Shown here in pieces: positions 56,640-64,000 of a stretch of DNA of 64,000 nucleotides. Made by a program: the position numbers and the translations under genes. The DNA is from Gonocerus acuteangulatus. Lineage: Eukaryota; Arthropoda; Insecta; Hemiptera; Coreidae. The stretch's first letter is position 1. Each line of letters opens with the position of its first letter. The notes beneath the pieces were generated by a model. The model ran no database searches. It saw only the letters and a program-made list of their open reading frames with translations, and had not been told where the DNA came from. Where the stretch lies: assembly GCA_946811695.1 (NCBI GenBank), contig OX328123.1, forward strand, positions 9,619,698 through 9,683,697. The letters run 5' to 3'.

Positions 56640-56880
56640 ATATGACACTCCCGTATCAAGACCTACCTACGTGCCAAGTTTGGTCAAAATAGGCCAAACG
56701 GTGTGAATTTGTATAAGGAACAAACATACAGACAGCTGAAAGACCTTTTTTACCTAGCCTAGTGCATTCCCCGGACCAAGGCCTACCTGTGTGCCAAGTT
56801 TGGTCAAAATCGGTCAAATGGTACGGATTTGTAAGAGGAACAAAATACAGACAGACAGCTGGTATAAGATTTTTACCGAG
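56640..56880 (-). mobile_element. Helitron-2, internal fragment
   Basis: Two degenerate 114-bp-type units are present: CCCGTATCAAGACCTACCTA, GTGCCAAGTTTGGTCAAAAT, AAACATACAGACAGCTG, then the same order again at 56770-56865. Neither terminal end is present. Confidence 0.7.
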
Positions 56881-57394
56881 CCTATATGCGTCTAATTGTT
56901 TCTTAAAACATCAAATATAGGTTCTTCATACCGAGACAATTCATTTGATACCCCACATCATGGGTTTCGGACGGAATGACGGGTTTCCGAAGGAAGTACA
57001 AAACTGGCACGCCCCCGCCCCGGAAGCGGAGTCAAACACAACTTTTCGCGATTTTTCGATTTTTTCCTTTAATAACACCTTCATATCTATCTTCATGCAA
57101 AATTTCAAGTCTCTAGCATCATGGGAAGTGCCTAATAATTTTGATGAGTCAGTGAGTGAGTGAGTCCTATAAATCCCGATTTTCGATCGCTTATATCTCA
57201 GAAACTATTCGATGTAGAATTTTGAAAATTTCCAGTTTTACTCACATCTAGTAGTTTAATACCTGTGTAAAATTTCATAACTTTATCTTCACCTGGTTGA
57301 AAGTTATGAGAGGGTAAAAATCGGCTCTAAGACCGCCTGTAATATACACACAGTATGCTTAGGCCGGAACTTGGCCTGGCGCACTACCGTGCGC
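56881..57394. other. Partial repeat of the palindrome arm, then unassigned
   Basis: 56900-56985 (AAAACATCAAATATAGGTTC, CATTTGATACCCCACATCAT, GGGTTTC) repeats, diverged, the segment at 56525-56610 of the palindrome arm. The rest contains TCAGTGAGTGAGTGAGTC and AATTTCAT-type blocks similar in style to Helitron ends. No gene. Confidence 0.45.
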
Positions 57395-57405
57395 CTAGAT
57401 TAGGC

Positions 57406-57445
57406 TCTACATGTTTCACGTCGCTGTGACGCCTCTTCAGGAGCA
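57406..57445 (-). ncRNA. Hammerhead ribozyme core in Penelope 3' repeat
   Basis: The minus strand reads CTGAAGA, GGCGTCACAGCGACGT, GAAA, CATGTAGAG. The core CUGANGA...GAAA is intact, stem III would be the palindrome ACAUGU, and cleavage would follow UA. It has the same sense as the GIY-YIG ORF. Confidence 0.78.
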
Positions 57446-57630
57446 CTTAATCTAAATAAAATAAAATGTGGTTACAGCCTATCCATTAGAGAACCTTCCG
57501 CAGGTAGGGCTATGTCTGGACTGATAAGATCAATCATGTCTACTACTTATCAGCTGTTTAAACTCGATAGCTTTAGGGTAAATGTCGATTTTCCAAAGGA
57601 ATTTTTTGTCATTTTATGAAATAATTCATT

Positions 57631-57838
57631 TTATGTCGTCTTGTTTATTAAATTAAAAAATATTTTATCGAGGTATTTAATATCTGTTTTCTTGTTAACG
57701 GCCTTTTTAGCACTTTCCTCCGAAGGAAAGTAGCTATTGAGGTTGGACTCATGACGGAATTTTTGAAAAATTTCTTCAAATCTTTATCGATCCTACCTAG
57801 TAGACACCGAAAATGACCCCCGTTAAAATTTATATATA

Positions 57839-57876
<38 letters not shown>

Positions 57877-59190
57877 TATATATATATATATATATGTGTC
57901 TGTTAACACGATAGCGGCCAGAGTTTTTGTTTTTTCGTCACGAAACTTGGTATATAGCATTCAATTAGCAAACGATTGAACGAGTTCGTTAACCACCAAA
58001 GTTGGTCCACCGGAAGGGGGGGTTTACCCCGAACCCAAAACACTAATTTGAATATCTCAGCCGTAATATTTGTTATATTTCAACGAAACTTGGTATTCGT
58101 AGTAGTAATATAGAGAGAAAAGTGAGATATAAAAATGAACTAAATCGGTTCATTAGAAGGGGGGGTTTACTCCGGACCCACAATACCAATTCGCCACTAC
58201 CAGCCGTGATTTTTGGTATATTTCGATGAAACTCGGTATTCGTAGTGGCAATCCACAGGTAAATAACTGTTGTAAAAATAAACTAAATCGGTTCATTAGG
58301 AGGGGGGGGGTTTACTCCGGACCCACAATACCAATTCGCCACTACCAGCCGTGATTTTTGGTACATTTCGACAAAACTCGGTATTCGTAGTGGTAATCTA
58401 CAGGTAAATATGTGTTGTAAAAATAAACTAAATCGGTTCATTAGAAGGGGGGGTTTACTCTTGACCCAAATTCTTAATATACTCATACCGGTCGTAATTT
58501 CTGCTGTATTGTAACGAAACGCGGTATACGTCGTGGGTAACTCATGAGAAAGAAGTGTTGTAAAAATGAGCTGAATCGGTCAATCGGAAAGCGGGGGTTT
58601 AATTTGTAATATATTTCAATAGAAAAGCCCGTCAGACGTAGGTTCACAAAGCCGCCGCAAGGAGCGCTAGAGTGACTGTATCCTGTTCCTGCGTTAGATC
58701 AAAATACGATAATATGAGGTTTTTTGTATTTATTACGTAGTGTAATAGGTACCATGTGTAAACATAACTCTGGAAGCAAATTATTAATTGATCAGTTACT
58801 CATTACAAATTTAAAAGAGAACTATTCATGTTTTTATTTTATTTATGTAGGATATTTTAAGCAAATTGTTCTGGAAAGCAATCTACACTACCCAAATTCT
58901 GAGGAAAGTGCTTAGTTATGCAGCTCCTGCGTGACGGACTTTTTCCTAGTTTTAATCATATGTATATTTTCCTTAATTTTTCGTTTTATGGGGTTTTTCT
59001 CTTTATCTAATACCTTTACCGTGTCAAAATTAAATGTGTGGCTATATTGTTTCGCATGATCCACCAATGCAGTCTTGTTGTCAGTCTCGTCAAGGTTTTT
59101 GGCGTGTTGTTTAATTCTCTTTTTTAAAAGTTGTCCCGATTCTCCTACATACACCTTATCACACATTGCACAATCAATTTGACAATGAAT
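57631..59190 (-). pseudogene. Penelope GIY-YIG endonuclease end, split by HINE-B
   Basis: From 59190 the minus frame reads SIHCQIDCAMCDKVYVGESG then QLLKKRIKQHAKNLDET, with the CxxC and VYVGESG...R...H pattern of the Penelope GIY-YIG domain. It continues to HMIKTRK at 58945. HINE-B follows. Beyond it (57708 to 57631) the frame continues without stops (AVNKKTDIKYLDKIFFNLIN) to a TAA at 57631-57633. The RT part is absent, so this is a remnant. Confidence 0.82.
57709..58944 (+). mobile_element. HINE-B, complete copy inside the Penelope ORF
   Basis: The 5' end AGCACTTTCCTCCGAAGGAA-AG forms a hairpin. (TA)n lies at 57832-57895. Units with ACGAAACTTGGTATTCGTAG and AAATCGGTTCATTAG follow. The 3' part has GAGGAAAGTGCTTAG (the inverse of the 5' end), hairpin GCAGCTCCTGC, then GTGACGGACTTTTT. 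It is flanked by T-runs (CCTTTTT and CTTTTTCC). No ORF. Confidence 0.9.
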
Positions 59191-59372
59191 TGATTAATTT
59201 ATATAATGACAAAAACTTCCTTTGGAAAATCGACATTTACCCTAAAACTATCGATTTTAAACAGCTGATACCTAGTAGACATGATTGATCTTATCAGTCC
59301 AGACGTGGCCCTACCTGCGGAAGGTTCTCTAATGGATAGGCAGTAACCATATTTTATTGTATTTAGTTTAAG

Positions 59373-59412
59373 TGCTCCTGAAGAGGCGTCACAGCGACGT
59401 GAAACATGTAGA
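59373..59412 (+). ncRNA. Hammerhead ribozyme core in inverted Penelope repeat
   Basis: The plus strand reads CTGAAGA (59378-59384), GGCGTCACAGCGACGT, GAAA (59401-59404), CATGTAGAG. It is identical in its core to the minus-strand copy at 57406-57445. Confidence 0.78.
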
Positions 59413-59490
59413 GCCTAATAAAAGAGTAGAGAAGAAAGTGAGTGTTTTTATAAAATTCACCTTCTGCCACAGACGAATATATTGGAAAAA

Positions 59491-60049
59491 TAGAGTCACT
59501 ATCTTATAATACGCTTTATTTTAGTGATTGGCATTGATTCTGAACACTCAAATTCAACCTGTTGTCATTTCTTTCAAGTGTCTAAGTAAAGTGTTTGTAG
59601 TATACTCAAAACCTTTTTAATTTTATACAATGCCAAATAAGCAACAGGCATTCTATAGAATACCTAGGCATAATATAGAATGCCAAGGCAATGTGTGTAA
59701 TACGATGTACATTCTACACATTGCCTAAACCTCTCAGGCATTCTATAGAATGCCTAGATTCTCTACTTTTCCGGTAACATATACATCCCTTGTATGTATT
59801 TTCTTAACTGCGTGTTTGCCTTGATGTTGTGAGGAAGTGTTGTGACTACACTAGGTATAACCCTAGGCATCTAATCTGCCTTCACCTGGATTAGCCTGTT
59901 CAGGATGTGATGTATTGAAGGCAGGATGTGACGCTCCCTAGCTCTAATCTTCTCTATGCGGCTCGCTGTTTGTTTTCTCTACGTCCAATTCAAAACTACT
60001 AACCGTCTACATACATTTGGAGAGAAAACTCCAGCTCTTTCCTTGTGGT
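59491..60049. repeat. Second AGGCATTCTATAGAATGCCT palindrome cluster in unassigned sequence
   Basis: AGGCATTCTATAGAATACCT lies at 59646-59665 (one change) and the perfect palindrome at 59736-59755. Between them GGCAATGTGT...ACACATTGCC forms the inner palindrome, the same layout as at 53921-54008. The remainder to 60049 holds no recognised gene. Confidence 0.75.
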
Positions 60050-60945
60050 GCGCTCTAGAAACACACTGCTTACTGCTTCTTATTTTCATTTACCATAATA
60101 CTAATTTTACAGATAAATTCAATTTATAACAAAAAAAAAATCAACTAAAAAGTGATTAACACAAAGACAAAAACCCGTTCAAAAGAACAAAACAAACACA
60201 TTTGAAGTCTTAAGCACTTATTTCTCCGATTGATATCAACCCAACAAAAATGACGTCCGATCCTTTTTTTTTAGAGAATTTTTTAATCTTTCGAATGGCT
60301 ACCTTCCATTTAGCATGATTTCCAAACCGTTTTCGAGATATTTTAGGAAATTTACAAAAAATCCTAAATTGTTCTTGCCTGTTAATGAAATATTTTATTT
60401 CTAGTACTTCCTTAACTCCAAACGGAACCAAAATTTACCTATCATTGACTAGATGAATATCAAACGTCTGGAACAAGTTTCAACTGAATTAATCGTTTTT
60501 GAATACCCAAACTGAAAATTAGTTTGGTAAAGTATGTGTTTCAATGTTTCTCGAAAACGGTTACAGATATCGCTTTAAAAATGGTATCATTCGTTTTTCT
60601 ACGTTAAGAAACCTATAAAACGAGTACCTTCAAGCATATGAACTGGAAAATGTAAGCGTTACAATTTTTTTTTGCGCAAATTTCGCTCCAAACAGCATCT
60701 TCTGGTGAACGGATTAGGCTGGTTAACGATCTTGGCCTTTCAAATTAGACGAAAGATTTTTGTACCAAATTTCATCAAAATCGGACTATTTTTAAGCCAC
60801 CTAGAGCGAGCGAACAGACAAATATACATATATATATTTATACAAATTTGAAGCACCGTTATTTGAAGCACTTCCGGATTGCGTCATGAGGTTAACCATA
60901 TAAGCTGGTTTCCTCCCTATAAAGGCAGGGAATAACCGCACTAAA
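60050..60945 (-). mobile_element. HINE-A, diverged copy lacking its 3' end
   Basis: In reverse sense AAGCACTTATTTCTCCGATT, AACGAGTACCTTCAAGCAT, CCAAATTTCATCAAAATCGG, a short TA run and CTTCCGGATTGCGTCATGAG lead to a degraded head (GGGAATAACCGCACTAAAAG). It is older than the copies at 24-38 kb by its divergence. Confidence 0.7.
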
Positions 60946-61003
60946 AGTATTCATGATTATTTGGAATTTTTAAACACATATGTTAAAATTGGAATATAAC
61001 ATA

Positions 61004-61848
61004 CTAGCTGTTACCCGGCGTGCCATGCTACACCTACTTTCTGCATATAGAAAAGCCTAAATAAATTAGAAACCAAATAAGTATTATTAAAATCTAATAA
61101 CACGAATCTGTAACTGTTTCGAACCCGTGACCTCCCAACTCTGAGTCCTAGACGACTTTGACATAACCTATAACACCCCCCGTGTCAAGACATACATGTA
61201 TGCCAAGTTTGGTAAAAATCGGATTGGTAACGGTGTGGATTTTTATAAAAAGAAACAACAACATACAGACAGCAGCTGGCCTATGACAATCCCCTGATCA
61301 AGACCAACCTGTGTGCCCAGTTTGATCAAAATCCGTCAAACGGTGTGGGTTTGTATAAAGAACAAACATACAGACAGACAGCTGGTAGAGGTTTTTGACC
61401 TAGCCTACGGCACTCTCCAGATTAGGATCTACCTATTTACCGAGTTTAGTCAAAATCGGACGAACGGTGTGGATTTTAGTCAAAATCGGACTGTGTACTG
61501 AGTTTAGTCAAAATCGGACGAACGGTGTGGATTTGTATAAGGGACAAACATACAGACAGTCAGCTATAAGACGTTTTTGACTTAACCTACGACACTCCCC
61601 AGATTAAGATCTACATGTGTACCGAGTTTAGTCAAAATCGGACCAACGGTGTGGATTTTTATAAGGGTCAAACACACAGACAGATAGCTGGTAGACTTTT
61701 TTGTCTTAGCCTACGTCACTCCCCTGATTAAGATCTACATATCTACCGAGTTTAGTAAAAATCGGACCAACGGTGTGGATTTGTGTAAGGGACAAACACA
61801 CAGACAGACAGCTGGTAGATTTTTTTGACCTAGCCTGTTATCAAAATC
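61004..61848 (-). mobile_element. Helitron-2 with 3' end
   Basis: It starts CTAGCTGTTACCCGGCGTGC-CATGCTACACC (inverted 3' end) after an A. About six degenerate units of 105-115 bp follow (GTGTACCGAGTTTAGTCAAA, ATCGGACCAACGGTGTGGAT, AGACAGCTGGTAGA). It stops where Helitron-1 sequence begins, and no 5' TC end is visible. Confidence 0.78.
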
Positions 61849-62377
61849 GAACCATTTTTGAGCCGATGAGGAACTTCTTATTAATTCAAACCCCCCTAAA
61901 AGTTCTTAAACATTTGAATATCAAATAAACCTTTCTTAGCGAGTGTTTACACTCTAAACGTATTTGTAAGTGGTTCGGGATATGATTACCTCGGATGGGC
62001 CATCACCAGAGCATAAACTCTATGAGGGACAAACTCACATTTTATTTCTAGTAATTCAAGCTCTGAAATCATAGTTGAAATTAACCTCAATTAAAAATAA
62101 TACTATGAAATAGATAATGTACGGTAACAGCTGTTCTTTATCATCCTAGCAACGCAGGCTGCCTTGGCTTGCCTGCTCTAACCAACTCAAAATTTAAACC
62201 CCCCTAAACATACTTAAAAATTCGAATATCAAATAATCCTTTCTTAGTGAGTGCCTCCTTTATATAGGGAGTGTCCATGCAAAATTTCAAAATTTTCTGT
62301 CGAGCGGTTTTGGCTGAGGGATGATAGGTCAGTGAGTGAGTGAGTGAGTGAGTGGTATTTGACAAATATATAGTAGA
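61849..62377 (-). mobile_element. Helitron-1, 5' two-thirds
   Basis: It starts in the middle of the family (ATCGAACCATTTTTGAGCCG, as at 33618) and ends GTATTTGACAAATATATAGTA-GA at 62377, a proper inverted 5' TC end. It is directly followed by the next copy. Confidence 0.82.
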
Positions 62378-63123
62378 CTAGCTGAATACCCGTGCTTCGT
62401 CACGGCAGATAAGTAGTTATTTTATTGCGTTAAATAATGTTTCATTAAAATTACGTTACTATACAATTTTGTGCAGTTTATTATAGCACAGTTCCCGTCA
62501 TACTATATTTTATTCAATGGGCGTTAAAATTTAAAAGTTTATGTTTCCAAGAAGTCATATGGTAACACCCAATATATTTACGAGTATTACCAAGGTTATA
62601 GGCGAGGAGGCTGTGCAAGGGTTCCGGATATTATTACCTCGCCTGGAAAACCTAAGGATATGCCATACATCACGGTTTGACCGGGACTGTCCTGGTATAT
62701 TAATGTGTCCCGGTTTAACTCTCCAAAAATATGGCAAGCCTATCTGACGGGGACAGGCAGAAAATAAACGCAATTAAAACTCTATGAGGAACAGTTAATT
62801 TCTAATAATTCAAGGTCTGCCATCATAGTTGAAATTAACCTCAATTAGAAATAAAACTATGACATAGATAATGTAAGGTAACAGCTGTTCTTTATCGTCC
62901 AAGCAACGCAGGCTGCCTAGGTTTGCCTTCTCTAACCAACTCAAACTTTATACCCCCCTAAAAATGCTTAAAAATACGAATATCAAAAAATCCTTTCTTA
63001 GCGAGCGCCTACGTTATATAGGGATCGTCCATGCAAAATTTCAAAATTTTCTGTCGAGCGGTTTGGGCTGGGCGTTGATAGATGTGTGATTGAGTGAGTG
63101 GTATTTGACAAATATATAGTAGA
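62378..63123 (-). mobile_element. Helitron-1, complete 746-bp copy
   Basis: It starts CTAGCTGAATACCCGTGCTT-CGTCACGG and ends ATATATAGTAGA, preceded by A and followed by T. The interior (CAAGAAGTCATATGGTAACA, CCGGGACTG) matches 50490-50700 of the copy in the LINE. An open frame at 62541-62747 has no recognised domain. Confidence 0.9.
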
Positions 63124-63400
63124 TGTGCGGTTTCATTTTCAAAAGATCATTACCTCAGTGCGGCTAATAGTTTTCGCGTTTTATGAAAATTTTTAATATT
63201 AATGACAAATCGAGCCACAATCGCGTTTGTTTTACGAAGTAACAAAAGGAAATCATGCATTTTATCATACTTGCCCCCGGAGGCATATGCCGCACTGGAG
63301 ACACAACTTCTTTCATCCAATGCGGTGCTTGCCCGTATTCCACGCAGGATTTTATAATAATAATAGTGATAACCAAATGATAATGGATAATTATACATTA
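63124..63400. other. No gene seen
   Basis: Short overlapping frames on both strands with no recognised family. Confidence 0.4.
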
Positions 63401-63500
63401 AAAAGTCCGACTCGCAGGAACTGCGTCATCTTTTCGTGGTTCCGTTCATATCCCTTGTGCTATAGTAAAGGAATAGAAGCAGTTATTTGATAGGATTTGA
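63401..63500 (-). mobile_element. HINE-A 3' end fragment
   Basis: In reverse sense AAAAAGTCCGACTCGCAGGA-ACTGCGTCATCTT (terminal hairpin) is followed by a mutated CGTGGTTCCGTTCATATCCC and AGAAGCAGTTATT. The copy ends after about 100 bp. Confidence 0.75.
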
Positions 63501-64000
63501 TCTTTCGTTAAGTTTAAGGCAACATACATTTATAAAACCGGATGGGCCTGGAAGGAAAAAAAGAAGAGTCTGCATTGGGTGTTAACAAAATTTACGAAAA
63601 AGCATGTCCAGCAGGGAGGTTACGAAAAAAGTCAGGCATGTTATAAGCTATTGTGACTCGTGCCCCAATAATCCAGGGCTTTGCTTAGACTGTTTCAATA
63701 GACATCAGAATAATTAATGCTTTTATTAGGATGAATATTGAGAATTCGGGGTCGATTTATTTGAACTAAATTAAAATACTTTTTTTATATTGAACTTTTT
63801 TGTATTGTATTGTTGTATATTGTAATAATGTTGTTTAAAGTGGTACTAACTTATTTACTTGTTTTAGAACATTCCGTATATTTGTAAAATACATTTTTTT
63901 AATTATTTAGAATTTTTTATTTGATCATATTTCCAGATCGTCCTCCTGTTTTGAATGTATATTTACTGATGTTAGATGCAATGATTCTGCAAAAAATCAG
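63501..64000. other. No gene seen
   Basis: AT-rich sequence running to the right edge of the window. No recognised repeat or coding feature. Confidence 0.4.

Larger units (their letters stand above)
54648..56672. repeat. 2-kb near-perfect palindrome with mirrored ORFs
   Basis: Left arm 54648-55637 is the inverse of right arm 55682-56672, with a loop of 44 nt (TGTTTAGTTTTTATCTAAAG within it). Outer edges lie inside Helitron-2 sequence (ACGTAGGTAGGTCTTGATAC and its inverse). The right side continues as Helitron-2, while the left side breaks to unrelated sequence at 54647. I see only isolated differences between arms, for example one Asp/Asn change in the ORF. Confidence 0.9.
57395..59490 (-). 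mobile_element. Penelope-like element, 5'-truncated, with inverted terminal repeats
   Basis: A GIY-YIG endonuclease end is coded on the minus strand and split by a HINE-B. Downstream of its stop lies a terminal repeat (57395-57625, minus) with a hammerhead core. An inverted copy of the same repeat lies on the other side (59190-59480, plus), starting where the ORF is cut. Penelope-like elements are known for terminal repeats in direct or inverted order and for frequent 5' truncation. The RT domain is missing. Confidence 0.82.

Noticed and set aside
62541..62773. Open frames inside Helitron-1 as captured gene
   Set aside because: The same sequence in the copy at 50483-50710 is broken differently, and no domain is recognised.

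Overview
This is a eukaryotic, AT-rich window made almost entirely of transposable-element debris and tandem repeats. The element content (Penelope-like elements with hammerhead ribozymes, Helitrons, Helentron-type non-autonomous elements, Jockey-like and L2/CR1-like LINEs, three tRNA-derived SINE families) fits a large, repeat-rich arthropod genome, most likely an insect. I cannot name the species. I see no intact host protein-coding gene and no free-standing tRNA or rRNA gene. All recognisable coding sequence is retroelement sequence, and all of it is broken.

Layout. 1-5.5 kb: Helitron ends, a Helitron-borne 114-bp minisatellite, and HINE-A/HINE-B (Helentron-associated) elements. 6.5-8.3 kb: a 52-bp satellite of 35 copies. 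8.8-9.6 kb: a complete Helitron-2. 10-11.5 kb: an inverted-repeat Penelope-type element with a hammerhead core, then a 36-bp array. 12.3-14.5 kb: a three-level nest (SINE in HINE-A in repeat X). 15.1-16.7 kb: 67-bp and 29-bp arrays. 16.8-18.7 kb: HINE-B split by a LINE with RNase H and zinc-finger tail. 18.9-21.5 kb: a dead Jockey-like LINE. 22-30.6 kb: a cluster of HINE-A/B copies carrying a SINE, a pogo/Tigger-like MITE and Penelope-derived inserts. 31-33 kb: two complete SINEs with target-site duplications (TSDs), a LINE tail and a 61-bp array. 33.2-35.7 kb: Helitron-1 split by HINE-B. 37.2-38.3 kb: the cleanest HINE-A. 39.6-40.7 kb: a 95-bp array. 41-44 kb: foldback elements. 46.1-52.9 kb: an L2/CR1-like LINE cut inside ORF2 by a Helitron that is itself cut by a hAT foldback element. 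53-57 kb: repeat Z with a SINE inside, short palindromes, and a 2-kb near-perfect palindrome with mirrored ORFs. 57.4-59.5 kb: a Penelope-like element with a GIY-YIG ORF split by HINE-B. 60-63.1 kb: HINE-A, Helitron-2 and two abutting Helitron-1 copies.

Several insertions can be read to the base because the host repeat is known or its reading frame resumes. These show Helitron-1 using an A^T target, HINEs using A/T homopolymer runs, SINEs and LINEs giving 10-13 bp duplications, and a hAT element giving 8 bp. The most notable items are: a set of hammerhead cores tied to Penelope-type elements; two HINE families with different asymmetric terminal repeats but the same terminal hairpin; a hAT foldback packed with 23 CCGGAAGT motifs; and the 2-kb palindrome with mirrored ORFs. 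TSDs, termini and motifs were read by eye. Family names beyond superfamily level are inferences.
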